Below the pieces are notes generated by a model. It searched no databases and was not told the DNA's origin. It worked only from the letters and a program-made list of their open reading frames with translations. From Temnothorax longispinosus (lineage: Eukaryota; Arthropoda; Insecta; Hymenoptera; Formicidae): a stretch of 64,000 bases of DNA. Below are positions 47,225 through 59,235 of this stretch, in pieces (the first letter of the stretch is position 1; each line of letters opens with the position of its first letter). The stretch is from the NCBI RefSeq assembly GCF_030848805.1, contig NC_092359.1:4267001-4331000 (forward strand), given 5' to 3'. Position numbers and translations under genes: made by a program.

Positions 47225-47945
47225 AGTAATCTCAATAACAACACAAACTTATGCACATGCAAACCATATATCGATTTCGACTCGAGAACAATTAGACAAA
47301 GCATCTGCGACTAATATAAATGTCGTTCCGTGGGAAGGATTAGCGAAATCTAAGCGGACATAGGTATAAGCGGATCCATGGTTTTCCTGGGGGTATCCAT
47401 CAAGTGTTTCCTTAAACTAGCGGCATATTAAGTTAACATGACATTCCTAGTTGACAGTGTCACATTTACTTACGTATGTTTCTATGGCTTTGTCCATTCC
47501 ACCACCAAAAGTAGCTACAAGCTATTGCTTCCATTTTAATTATCCCTGGATGAGCATTATTGTGTAACATCTGTAGTACTGATTCTTTAGCATTTAGCAC
47601 ATTCTGGTATTGCAACACGCGATCCGGATCCCCATAAAACACAACCCTTGTGCGCAGATAACTTTGTTTGACGTATTATAAAAAAAAAGGTGCGAAACAA
47701 TCTTCTTGTCATGCCGTCGAAAAATCTTGAAGCAATCATCGACGTACTCTGGATAGATGATGTACTGGATCGACTCGTGTATATTTTTCTATGTCGTTGT
47801 GTTTAATAGTATGTTCTACATTGATTTCAATTTTTATTTCTCCTAAAGGTGAAATACTGAATTCCGGCGTTTCCATGGGCAATCGACTTAATGCATTTAC
47901 GTTTACCTTTCTTCCTTACCGATATTCGAATCTATATGTGTAAGG
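47225..47945 (-). mobile_element. Ty3/gypsy retrotransposon pol relic, copy 1
   Basis: Read on the minus strand from about 47945 downward, the sequence shows the end of an RNase H domain (NANALSRLP), then the HHCC zinc-binding start of integrase (HPGIIKMEA and a following FWW), then the start of the catalytic core (TFILVADALS). The piece is broken by stops and frameshifts. No long terminal repeats, gag or reverse transcriptase are visible. It is shared with the OR-8 unit, so it inserted before that duplication. Described as a decayed fragment only. Confidence 0.7.
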
Positions 47946-47949
47946 TGCT

Positions 47950-48532
47950 AAGGTTTTTATGATAAAATATGCGCAGAGTGTGCGTGTTATTACTATATTC
48001 GGGAGCGCTGTTACGACTATAGGAATCAGTTTAATCATATTTCTAACTTTCTTCGGAACATCATTGAGATATATGACAAATATTACGGATCCGGTTAAGA
48101 TCTTGCCTTTATAGAAGGCGACTACTAGCTTCTATGATAAATTAAAATCCGTACTACGAGTTCACGTTCGCCGCGCAAGTCGTTCTGCTCGTAATGGCTG
48201 CTATACATCTTATAGCGGTGTAGACGCGTTGTACTCTGAATTCCCAGTATTTTTAAAATTGTGTTATAAGATCATTTTTATATACGCACAAAAGTTACAA
48301 AATAAATAAATATATATGTTAATAAAAATATTTAAAAAATATTTACACATACACATTCATACGTATTTTATATTTTCTTAACAATAACAACATTACTTTA
48401 TACATTTTATAATATATGAAAGTGTCATTTGACATGTATATTTTACAAATGTTATATATTTTTTATAAATTTTAGTTAATAAAAACATCGGGCGGATATA
48501 TATCAGTTCTATTCGGCAGACAACGTTCATAA
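47950..48532 (+). pseudogene. Relic OR (exon 3 fused to intron 6, plus exon 7)
   Basis: The exon 3 part begins mid-exon with VFMIKYAQSVRVITIFG, passes FFGTSLRYMTNITDPVKILPL and meets a stop, then is frameshifted but recognisable to about 48228. There the sequence jumps straight into what is intron 6 of OR-9 (GATGTACTCTCAATGC-like, 58879), so one deletion removed exons 4-6. Exon 7 (48476-48532) is still intact: LIKTSGGYISVLFGRQRS and stop. The relic belongs to the OR-9/OR-10 lineage. Its left edge abuts the gypsy relic. Confidence 0.78.
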
Positions 48533-50239
48533 AATTAGAAAATTTAATTTCAGAACTGTCTATCTCTGTATTTCATATACTCTACACGTGTTATGTGTTA
48601 TATGTATAATTAATAAAACATTACATATTTAAAATAAAGAAATATATAAAGATAATACGAAATAGTGGATTGAATATTAACATTATACCAGAAGTAGAGA
48701 TATATTAAATTAATTTTAACGAAAATTTCTATTTATCTAATCCCTTATTTAAATAAAAATAATCTAACAATTTTGCGAATCATTCTTTGCGAAAATAGTA
48801 AATGTCTTATACATATAAATTAGTACAATAAACACATATATATCGCCAGCAATACGTTTATTTTTCACGTCAAAATGTTATGTGGTTATAAAAAAAATCC
48901 GCCAGCACAATGAAATTTATCAATTGCTTACATCAGGTCTGACGACAGAGCTAGAAATGTATAGGATAGAACGCGTTTCCTTCTTGCGCCAATTATATAC
49001 ATTAGAGAGATATGACAACGCATGCATTAAATATTATTCACTAATTCCGCTAATGTGTTTCGACACTGTGCATCAAGATTCATCAGTGTTTTAGTCTTAT
49101 ATTTCGCTCATTCAGAGGTATACGTGTCATAGTGCATCGTAATCACTTACCCTTACTAGATAAGAAAAACCGTAAAACTTTTCTCTATCTAAATACTTCA
49201 TCCCGCGAGCGAACAAGCATCCGTAACATTATTAATCCGTGAGTAGCATGTGGTTAATATGAGTTCTATGTTACAAAGTTATCTGTATAGTAATGTTAAC
49301 CACGTTTCCTTCAATCAGCAGATACACTCGCGTAATTTTAACTACAAAGATAATTGAAGAAAGATACAAGCCATCGAATAACTGTTTCGCTTACATCCGC
49401 GCGCGACAACGCAACTGTCAAGTGTCAGTCCTGTCACTGTCGCGTTACCATAGGATACTGTACATACACAGGATACTATAGACACCGCGCGCATGGGTAG
49501 TCGGAGGGTTTTCGTGGTGGTGGACATCCCCATACGTAGAATGCGCATGTCTCGTCGTTGCCTGGACAGAAGAGAGGGATAATACGACAGGATAGCATTA
49601 AAGTCCAAGCGAGAAATTTGCTGCAAAAAACTGTCGATAATTTTACGACGTAGGTACATTTCAGATGAACTCTATAAACTTGGGGTATAAAGAGAACAGG
49701 GACGCACGATAATTTCCTGAATTTAAAGAAGACCAGAAAAACTCAAAAGATTATTCAGCTTCAGCTAAGCTTATAATAAGATCATTGCAGTTATAGAAAG
49801 TCACTTATAACAATAATTAAAAGTTCTGAAGATTGTTGTAATTAAAATAATTTTTCATTTAATAACTAAATAAATTTGTGTTACTCTGTTTGTTATAATA
49901 ATAAATCAATTTACATCATATACTTGATACATGATGTAGTACCGATTCTCTATGTTATTAGATTTCTCTACTGTTATTATAATCACATAAATGTAAGCAA
50001 TATTTACAGTTGCGGCCCTATCATCTGTCATAGCCTGTTAGTCGTTTCAGCCTACTCCATTATAAAACTATAGCATCTGGTAGTTGTCGCTGAAGTGTGA
50101 ATCGACATTTATAACATTCAGGATTCTCTACACTCCGTACAACGATCGCAAAGTTTGCAAACTTATATACGGAAGAAATTGCCACTCCTAAAATATATTT
50201 CTCTCGCGGAAAAACATTGCAACATATATTAGTCTCAAC
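48533..50239 (+). other. Spacer and 5' flank of OR-8
   Basis: 48533-49015 matches the 3' flank of OR-9 (59236-59720). From about 49016 it matches the OR-7 5' flank, marking a chimeric junction between two unit types. The 12-mer AGAATGCGCATG is at 49538. No gene is seen. Confidence 0.55.
50012..50019 (+). promoter_or_regulatory. Shared OR promoter element GCGGCCCT (OR-8)
   Basis: Lies 228 nt upstream of the OR-8 start, the same distance as in OR-7. Confidence 0.6.
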
Positions 50240-53024
50240 ATGGATGTCATTGAGCCTGACAGAAACGCAGGTGCTTGGAATAATTATATTAAAAATAAAT
50301 CGTAACTTATTATGTTTGTAAATATTAAAATTATTAGACAGTCTATCGACATTCTATATATTCTCTTAATTTAATAACTATCTACATATAAAAACTTATG
50401 TCAAAATACAATAATATATTTACGAAATCAATAAGAAAAATTTTTCAGAATATTATTGACAAAAGAGTTGATTGAACAACTGAAATATAAGGTCAATCTG
50501 ACTATAATAAAAAAAAAATTAATGATAAAATTTACAATAAGTATCTGAAATTGTCACATTAATATTGCCGTTTAAATAATAATTATTCATTTAATTTAAG
50601 TTTTACAAAATAATTTTAAAAGGCTTAATTTAATAACGATTGTGTATAATTAAACTTTACTACAATGTTTACTGTCAAATATTATAATTGTTATCATGCG
50701 TCACAACTAATGTACTACCAATAAAAATTGATCTTATTTGTCTAGATTTCGAATGGGCAACTCGACTAAATCGCATCATGTTGAACTCAATTGGAATTTG
50801 GCCGAGGGCTCACAAAAATGCCTACGATAAGTTCTTGTCGAACGTACGCGCAACATTCACCTTTATCGTTCTTGTTTTTATTGGGGCGATTCCATTAATA
50901 CATTCCTTAGTGAGAACTTGGGGTGACCTGATGTCAATGATAGACAATCTACAACTCACTTTACCATTAATAACGACCATAATAAAAATCGTCGTCATAT
51001 GGTGGAAGAAAACAGGTAGGACACATAAAGTGACGAATTTTATACATAAAACTCATTACATTAAATCTTCTTTTAAGTGTTTAAATTTTGAATTATCGCA
51101 ATAATATACTCATATCATAGTTTAAAATTGTAATATTACTCTTAAAGAAATACTGTGTGCAAAAAATTATTAATTTAAAAAATTACTGAGAGAGAGAGAG
51201 AAAGAACTTAATGAGAACTGCTTACACATTTAATATATTAGATTTATTTTATATGTCTTCTGTTTTTCTGTGACTTTTTTACTTTTAATTTCATACATTA
51301 TCCAATATAACACGATTTTTTATTTTAAAGATCTTTTAATGGTCATAAATATGATTGCTGAGGATTGGATAAAAATCAAAACCGGTAAAGAACGGTGCAT
51401 TATGATAAAGCAGGCCCAAAATGCCCGAATTCTTACAATAATTGGTTACTGCTGTATGTTTGTTGGAGTTGGTACACTCGTGATCCTACCTTGCTTTGGA
51501 AAGTCTGTGAGATATATAACAAATATCACCGATCCAGATAAGATCTTACCTTTACAAACCCACTATATCTACGATAAAAATCAAAGTCCGTATTTTGAGT
51601 TCACATTCGCCATACAGACTCTCACACTCTTTATGTGTATTGCGTCCTATGGCGGTGTGGATAACTTGTTCGAATTACTGATATTTCATTTGTGTGGGCA
51701 ACTGGAGAATCTTAAAGAAAAGCTGATTAATATAAAACAATTTAAGAACTATAATGAAGGCGTGACTTTCGTTGTAAAGGAGCACATACGGCTAATCAAG
51801 TTCCGTAGAAATTTCAATATCCCAACATTTGAAATTACCAAATAAATATCTTTCGACATTTATATATTTTTTAAGACAATTATTATCACGTAAAATATTT
51901 CTCACAAAAAAATAAATATTAAAAGTTTATGACGTAAAAAGTCTACAATTACACGACCAAAGTTCGGAAGAAATGTAAATTATTATTAAAAATCGTGTAA
52001 TCGTACACAGAATCACTAATAGATAAAATTCTTTTTAAAGATGTTTTCGTATTATCGAAAATACATTTACTTTACTATTACTCGGACTACTAATATATTT
52101 CGCAATATTGTTCTGTTTGTACGGATTTCTAATCGTCGCAGTAAGTTTTCAAAAACTTCTCATTCTTTTATTTGAAATAAAATTGAAACTAAAAATAAAC
52201 TTGTAATAAATATGTTGTTAAGTCAAAAATATATATTGATATGACCAGAAAAAGATTTTTATATAAAATAAATGTACTTTTTTAGAAATCGTATTAAAAA
52301 ATCAATGTTATTTGTTTTTTGCAGTAACATATAATTAATAATACAGGAATTTGTAATGCTGCTTAACTAATTTTTTAGATACTTACAGAAGGAAAAAAGA
52401 TGTCAATGATGCGCTTTATATACCTCATATCTGTTGCGATAAATCTTTGTGGGCACATGTGTCTGTTTTGTGCGGTGGGTGAAATTTTGGTAGCAAAAGT
52501 AAGTATAAGTATACTAGGAACACATAGTATATATAAACATAAAAAAGTATTTTATATAATGTCACCTATGAAGTGCGAAGCTATATACCATGCAGCTTAT
52601 GAGCACGAATGGTACAAACTGAAGCCAAAAAAAGCAAAGATTTTGCTTCTAATAATGATTCGAGCTAACAAGCCTCTTTATATTACGGCTGGGAAAATGT
52701 TTCCTATGACAATGTCGACGTTTTGTAACGTGAGTGATTTATCTTTTATCATACTAATTAATGGTTATTATACTAAATCTTATTATTAAATAAATAATTA
52801 ATTCATTATAATAAAAAAGGGATCATAAATTGCAATAAATTATAAATTGTACTGACATAGGTTTATATTTTTCTTGTAGTAAGAATAACATATGGCGTTC
52901 GTATTGCGTCTATTCTTATATTGACAATTTAACGTCTTAATATTTATTATATATGTTTTATGCGTTACAGTTGATAAAAACATCAGCCGGTTACATATCG
53001 TTTCTATTCGCCATGCAAGGTTAA
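50240..53024 (+). CDS. Odorant receptor OR-8, intact
   Basis: Exons are 50240..50270, 50746..51015, 51331..51799, 52041..52140, 52379..52498, 52574..52729 and 52971..53024, giving 399 aa. Exon 1 is MDVIEPDRNA. It is nearly identical to OR-7. Visible differences include LQLTLPLITT for LQFTLPLITT, ARILTIIGYCCMFVGVGTLV in helix 3, a T for I in helix 4 (AIQTLTLFMC), and IRANKPLYITAGKMFPMTM in exon 6. Splice sites and phases are as in OR-7. Both genes carry ILTEGKKMSMMRF in exon 5. Ligand and subfamily are not assigned. Confidence 0.88.
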
Positions 53025-53219
53025 AAATCAATCATTTTTATCTTTATATCTAACCAACAGAAGAAAGATGTAAGAAAAATAATAACATTATTTTAAACAT
53101 ATGTACATATATTTAACATAATATTATTGTGAGAATATTCGGAATTAAAATTTATTTCAATTTATGGTGTATTCGAGATGCCTGAGTATAAAACTATACA
53201 GGGTATACTGTATACTACA

Positions 53220-53945
53220 TTTATTCAGTAATCTCAAAAACAACACAAACTTGTGCACATGTAAGGCATATACCGATTCCAACTCGAGAACAATTAGACA
53301 AAGCATCTACGACTAATATAAATGTCGTTCCGTGGGAAGGACGAGCGAAATCTAAGCGGACATATAAGCGGATTCATTGGTTTTCCTGGGGGTATCCATC
53401 AAGTGTTTCCTTAAACTAGCGGCATGTTATTCCTAGTTAACATGACATTCCTAGTTGACAGTATGACATTTACTTACATATGTTTCTATGGCTTTGTCCA
53501 TTCCACCACCAAAAGTAGCTACAAGTTGTCGCTTCCATTTTAATTATCTCTGGATGAGCATTATTGTGTAACATCTGTAGTACTGATTCTTTAGCATTTA
53601 GCACATTCTGGTGTTACAACACGCGATCCCCATAAAACACAACCCTTATACGCAGATAACTTTGTTTGACGTATTATTAAAAAAAAGGTGCGAAACGATC
53701 TTCTTGTCATTCCGCTGGAAAATCTTGAAGCAATCATCGACGTACTCTAGATAGATAAATGTACTGGATCGACTCGTGTACATTTTCCTATGTCCTTGTG
53801 TTTAATAGTAATAATAGTATATTCTGCATTGATTTCAATTTTTATTTCTCCTGAAGGTAAAATACTGAATTCCAGCGTTTCCATGAGCAATCGACTTAAT
53901 GCATTTGCGTTTACCTGTCTTCTTCCTTACCGATATTCGAGTTTA
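53220..53945 (-). mobile_element. Ty3/gypsy retrotransposon pol relic, copy 2
   Basis: Duplicate of 47225-47945 carried along with the OR-8 unit, with the same antisense order of RNase H end and integrase start and its own additional small indels. Non-functional. Confidence 0.7.
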
Positions 53946-55072
53946 TAAGTACTTTATTTTATAACATTGCCTCACATTATTGAAATGCTAAAAATGGAAC
54001 GGCAGTTAAGAGTTACTGCTGAGTAATTATTTAATATCAATTAAAAATTATTTTAATAACAATAATTAAATTTAATGTAGTTTAGTATATAAGTTATTAC
54101 GTAATATCAAAAAGTAAAGAAATAAAAAATATATGTGTATTAATGATATAATATCTAAAAATATTTTACATATAGATTATTTAATTTGTCAAAATCTTTT
54201 AAAATCGCAGATATATTTTTCTAAATTTAAATCAAAATTTTAAAAATTATTGAAGCTAACAATAAGTCAAAAGCTGTCAAAAAGGTTACAAAAAGCATAA
54301 ATAAATATATGGTGCGCTAGTAATATTACTTTACAACATTATATCTCATTACACGTTGCTTTGATAAAAAATAGTTTGATAAGTACATTGACAAGAAAAT
54401 TATTACAAAAAATGCGGAAAATAGTTTCTTTATTAATAAAATAAAATACGCATAACAATGATACCTTTTTTACAATTTTCTAAAAACAATTATACTTACG
54501 TCTTGCTGTATTTTTTGCATTTACGATATTTTATTGCGTTCAAAATATGTATATTATAAAATATATGAAACATGGTATCAATCTCTTTCTTCTAAGTATG
54601 TAAGGATAATCAATATTGCACTCATCACCGTTCCACGTAAGACACTAACGTTATAGCCTCTGTCGAGTGTGAGAGGTACAACCTTAGAATGGCAGGTATA
54701 ACCCCAGAATGCGCATGCTTCAGTGTTGCTTGAAATACAGAGAAGGGATATGAGAGAAGAATAATATTAAAATTCTAGATCCTACTTGCGTGAAAACTTT
54801 TGCAGCCATGCCTCTTGCGTGCCGCCTGTAACATCATGTATTACGCACAACTTCATAAACTTCAGATGCATGAAGATCAGGGACGGCATACTCCGATTTT
54901 CGAAACCAAAAAAAAAAGATAAGAAACGAAGAACTTTCAAATGGCCGTATTCAAAGCAAGATTATTTATACTCGCTACAAATGCTCACAATTGTCACAGT
55001 CATAGAAAAGTAATGTCATAAAAAAATTTTTAATACGACTATAGTCAAAATTGACATCTTTTCTTGTTATTA

Positions 55073-55189
55073 CACTGAGGGAAAAATTTTGTTGAATCAA
55101 CAAAACAATTTTGCTTGGCAACATACAATCTTCCGGTTTTATTAAATAAACAAAATTTTTTTTGAAAAAAATAATTATTTTTCTCAGTG
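55073..55189. mobile_element. 117-bp MITE with CACTGAG ends
   Basis: Begins CACTGAGGGAAAAATTTTG and ends with the inverse AAAATAATTATTTTTCTCAGTG, flanked by TA on both sides (55071-55072, 55190-55191). The OR-10 unit at about 60545-60560 has the empty site TTGTTGTTAGCCGATCC. It is therefore a recent insertion in the OR-9 flank, after the OR-9/OR-10 duplication or lost from the other copy. Family not identified. Confidence 0.8.
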
Positions 55190-55322
55190 TAGCTGATCCA
55201 ATTTATTATGGTATTCTACGTGTGCAGTATCAATATAATAGATTAATTTACGCATTGTTGAGTTTATATCAGTTTAACTACTTTTCGACGAAATTACATT
55301 CAGCTGGTAATTACAACATATG

Positions 55323-55348
55323 TATATAAAGTTTATAGCTGCGGCCCT
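55323..55348 (+). promoter_or_regulatory. OR-9 core promoter: TATA box plus GCGGCCCT
   Basis: TATATAAAG (55323-55331) is followed 18 nt after its first base by GCGGCCCT (55341-55348), 267 nt upstream of the start codon. Exactly the same arrangement is present in OR-10. If the TATA box works, the octamer would lie near the transcription start. Confidence 0.65.
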
Positions 55349-55607
55349 GTCACACATCGCTTCGCGTTCATTCATTCTCTCTCCATTTTCACTTTTTGTG
55401 TGAGATCGTTGCACCTGACGATTACAACAATCGTGCAAAAGTTGACACTTGCAATATTTATGATTCCCTACGTTCCCTACACATTATAAAAACACGCTCA
55501 GAATTCGCCTTGACATACAACAGTCAGCGCATTTATTGAGACTATTGGGTACACTTCTCCCACGGAAGAGAATACGTTAGTCTTAACGTTGATGTACACT
55601 TCCGAGC

Positions 55608-57723
55608 ATGTATAGTGCCGAGTTAATGGGATATGCAGGTGCTTACAACTATCATTTTTCGTACATTAGACTAAAACAGTGGCACACAACTAAAACGACT
55701 GTATATAATTTATTAAAACATCAATCGCACGTTGATCGCATTGAATATATGTTCTCTTGCACATTTGGCTTAAATAAACATCTTATGCTACAGACGAGAT
55801 ACATTCTATAAGTGTTGCGCCTCTTAACACATTGACTACCACTGTAACTCTTACTATCATAATTCGTTGAACTGTTTGTAAAAAATTAATGTCTTCTATA
55901 TTCAATTTTATATGACATAAACAGCTACGATAACAATATAAAATAAAAAAGGCATTATTGAACACAGTGCCTATAAGAATATAATCTTATTTGACCATAT
56001 ATAATATTTTATCATTATATGCTTATATATAATAATAAAAATTCTATTCGCAAGATATTTAAAACTCGCAGGGCAGACAAGGTGTTATATTGTTTTGCAC
56101 GCATATAGCGCAAAAGATTGAAGATTAAGTCATATCCATCATCATCAGTCGTACATTAAAATGATCTATTCCTAGGTAGATTTCGAATGGGCAACTAAAC
56201 TGAATCGTCTTATGCTAAATATTGTTGGCATATGGCCGAATATTCATGGAAATATTTCTGACAGATTTTTATCGAACTTGCGCGCGATCTTCACTCTGCT
56301 CCTAATGGTTTTCATTGGCATCATTCCCGCAATGCTTTCGCTGGTAAGAACCTGGGGTGACATGATCGCAACGATAGACAACTTGCAGTTCACCTTACCA
56401 CTGATGACAGGGATAATGAAACTGGTGATCATATGGCGGAAGAAATCCGGTAATGTCAAACAACTCATTATCAGTTCAAACAAATTAATCAGTAGCACTA
56501 ATCTCGACAAAACATATTAAATACAAAACATTGCTTAACGAATCTAATTATAGATAACTCAAAATAGATCAGTCTGTTGACAATTTCCCGTTACACAAAG
56601 TATCTCTGTAAATGTGTCGACATTTTTCATAAATATGTAAATCTTATGTAAAAAATGAAGGATGGGTAAAATGGGCCGATTTGCCCTCGAAGTGTAACGA
56701 AAGTTATGCATATACCTAATTTTATGTTTTTTGGGGTCGCTAAAGACGATGGTAGCATTTATAGTTATAGTAACGTATATAGTTAAATAATTAGAACAAA
56801 ATCATCATTTCGACTTTCTTAAAGCGATTTTTGACAACTTTCCCATGGGTTTGGACGAATACAAATACTACCATCGTCTTCAGCGACTCCAAAAACATAA
56901 GATTACACTCATATATGTAACTTCTGTTACACTTTGGAGGAAAAAATGGGCCCATTTTAACTATTGTCCTTTCTATATAGCTAATCTACATATAGCATAT
57001 TTATCAAAAGTTATTTCGACAATTTTAATAAGACTATCAAAATGTATGTTGTACCATAATGAAAAAAATCGCCATTATTAATTTTTCGCTTTCGTTAAAA
57101 ATCCGCATTTAAAATAGATTTTAAACTAGAAATTATTTCTACTTTAATTTTGAACACTCGTTTTAATACAATCTTGTTTTGTTAAAGATCTTACATTGGT
57201 GTTAAATATGATTGCCGATGATTGGTTAAAAGCCAAAACCGACGAAGAGCTGCATGTTATGATAAAACATACGCAGTATGCGCGTGTTATTATTATATTC
57301 GGATACATCTCTATGACTATAGGATGCAGTTTACTTGTATTTCCACCTTTTTTCGGAACATCGTTGAGATATATGACAAATATTACGAATCCAGTTAAGA
57401 TCTTGCCTTTGCATGGCGACTACTTCTATGATGAAAATCATAGTCCGTACTACGAGCTTACGTTCGCCGCGCAAGCCCTTCTGATCCTAATGGGTTTTGC
57501 ATCTTACAACGGCATAGATAACTTACTTGGATTACTGGTATTTCACTTGTGTAGCCAAATGGAGAATCTCAAAGAACGATTCATCAATGTGAGACAATTT
57601 AAGAACTTCAACGACGGTCTGGCTTTCATCGTCAAGGATCATATACGATTAATCAAGTTTCGTATTAATTTAATATTTTACACATATTATGAAATATATA
57701 ATATTTATTTAATAAAATCTTAT

Positions 57724-57779
<56 letters not shown>

Positions 57780-58934
57780 AAACTTAAGAAATTATTAAAC
57801 AGTATTCTTTTTTTTTAGGTATTTCAATATCGTTGAAAGTACATTCACTTTCTTATTACTCGGTTTACTATTATATTTTGGTACATCATTTTGTTTATAC
57901 GGATTTTTAATCGTTACGGTAAGTTACAGAAAAAAAATATAATCTGCTTATCTCAAGTACATTGCAATAATAAATTAGCATGTGAAGATGTGAGTCTATT
58001 GCCAAAATTCCTCAAAGCTGCAAATGCAAAATATGTCGGCTATTTCATTCGTCTAAGAATTGTATTAATTATTAGAAATAAAATAACGTTTACCGTACCT
58101 AGAATACTTAATCTATATAATATTTCAAACTGTTATGATAAATATAGATACTGTTGTTCTAAATAGTACATCTTTAGTATATCTTTAATGCCATGTAAAA
58201 ACCGATACAATAAAATAATTAATTCCCTACATTTATGATATTATTTGTTAAAATAGCTTGCATTATTTATGATCGTACTTCTTTATTGATTATTTAGATA
58301 CTGACAGAAGGACACGAGATGTCGATAATGCGTTTCATCTATTTAATAGCTGCAGTGTCAGTTATTTCCGGCTACACATGTCTCTATTGTGCAGTAGGTG
58401 AAATTCTAGTAGCAGAAGTAAGTATTACCATCATCATCATCATTATCATATCTAACGAGAATAATTATATCTCTGTATTATTTATATAGTGCGAAGGAAT
58501 GTATCATGCGGCGTATGATTACGAATGGTACATGCTGGAGCCGGAAGAAGCAAAATCTTTGATTATATTAATGATTCGAGCCGAGAAATCCTTCCGTATT
58601 ACAGTTGGGAAAATGTTTCCTATGACACTGTCGACGTTTTGCAATGTAAATTACTCATTCATTATTATTTAATTATATATACTCCAGTGGCGATAACCAA
58701 GCTGGATATGGCAACATTCATATGTGGCCTAACAGAGTGCATGAGAAATAATTCTGATTTACCTTTTTTGACATCGCTGAAGCGATGCCGAAATATCTGT
58801 ATATTTTTATAAACTTTTCATTTATTTAATTTATTTAATTAAATATAGTTATTATGATTACTCACACGCACTAACCGCGATGTACTCTCAATGCTCAGTA
58901 TTTTTAAAATTGTGTTGTAAGATCAATTATATAT

Positions 58935-59006
<72 letters not shown>

Positions 59007-59235
59007 TAAATAATAAATATATTGTTAATGGGAATATTTAAAAAATATTTATACATACACATTCATACGTATTTTATATTTTTTTAACAATAACAACATT
59101 ACTTTATATATTTTATAATATATGAAAGTGTCATTTTACATGTATATTTTATAAAGATATATTTTTTATAAATTTCAGTTAATGAAAACATCGGGAGGAT
59201 ATATATCAGTTTTATTCGCCAGACAACGTTCATAA
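55608..59235 (+). CDS. Odorant receptor OR-9, intact
   Basis: Exons are 55608..55638, 56180..56449, 57188..57656, 57819..57918, 58298..58417, 58490..58645 and 59179..59235, giving 400 aa. Exon 1 is MYSAELMGYA, then DFEWATKLNRLMLNIVGIWP. Exon 3 opens LTLVLNMIADDWLKAK and carries FHLCSQMENLKERFI, with Ser in place of the Gly of FHICGQ seen in OR-1 to OR-8. Exon 4 is KYFNIVESTFTFLLLGLL, ending LIVT. Exon 5 ends GEILVAE, exon 6 is CEGMYHAAYDYEW with GKMFPMTLSTFCN, and exon 7 ends SGGYISVLFARQRS. Intron 2 contains a foldback MITE, and introns 3 and 6 contain TA and AC microsatellites. Confidence 0.88.
56658..56972. mobile_element. Foldback MITE with about 100-bp inverted arms (OR-9 intron 2)
   Basis: The left arm runs from GGATGGGTAAAATGGGCC through GTCGCTAAAGACGATGGTAG. 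The right arm contains CTACCATCGTCTTCAGCGAC and ends GGGCCCATTTTAAC then TATTGTCC. The arms pair over about 100 bp with mismatches. The same element sits in OR-10 intron 2, so it predates that duplication. It has no coding sequence and could form a long hairpin in the pre-mRNA. Confidence 0.75.
57731..57775. repeat. (TA)n microsatellite in OR-9 intron 3
   Basis: Pure TA run; the OR-10 counterpart is short and interrupted. Confidence 0.95.
58939..59003. repeat. (AC)n microsatellite in OR-9 intron 6
   Basis: About 32 AC units. Confidence 0.97.

Larger units (their letters stand above)
42908..47945. repeat. Segmental duplication, copy A (OR-7 unit)
   Basis: Aligns with 49016-53945 from CGCATTAAGTATTATTCAC through the gypsy relic. 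The offset at the left edge is about 6.1 kb. The two differ mainly by small indels and microsatellite length. Confidence 0.85.
49016..53945. repeat. Segmental duplication, copy B (OR-8 unit)
   Basis: Counterpart of 42908-47945; it ends with the second gypsy relic, after which homology stops. Confidence 0.85.
53946..55607 (+). other. Spacer and 5' flank of OR-9
   Basis: No gene. It contains the 12-mer AGAATGCGCATG (54706), a 117-bp MITE (55073-55189), a TATA box (55323) and the octamer GCGGCCCT (55341). Confidence 0.5.

Noticed and set aside
54786..55013. 75-codon frame shared with 60271-60513
   Set aside because: The reading frame is not conserved through the indels between the two copies, as expected for non-coding upstream DNA.
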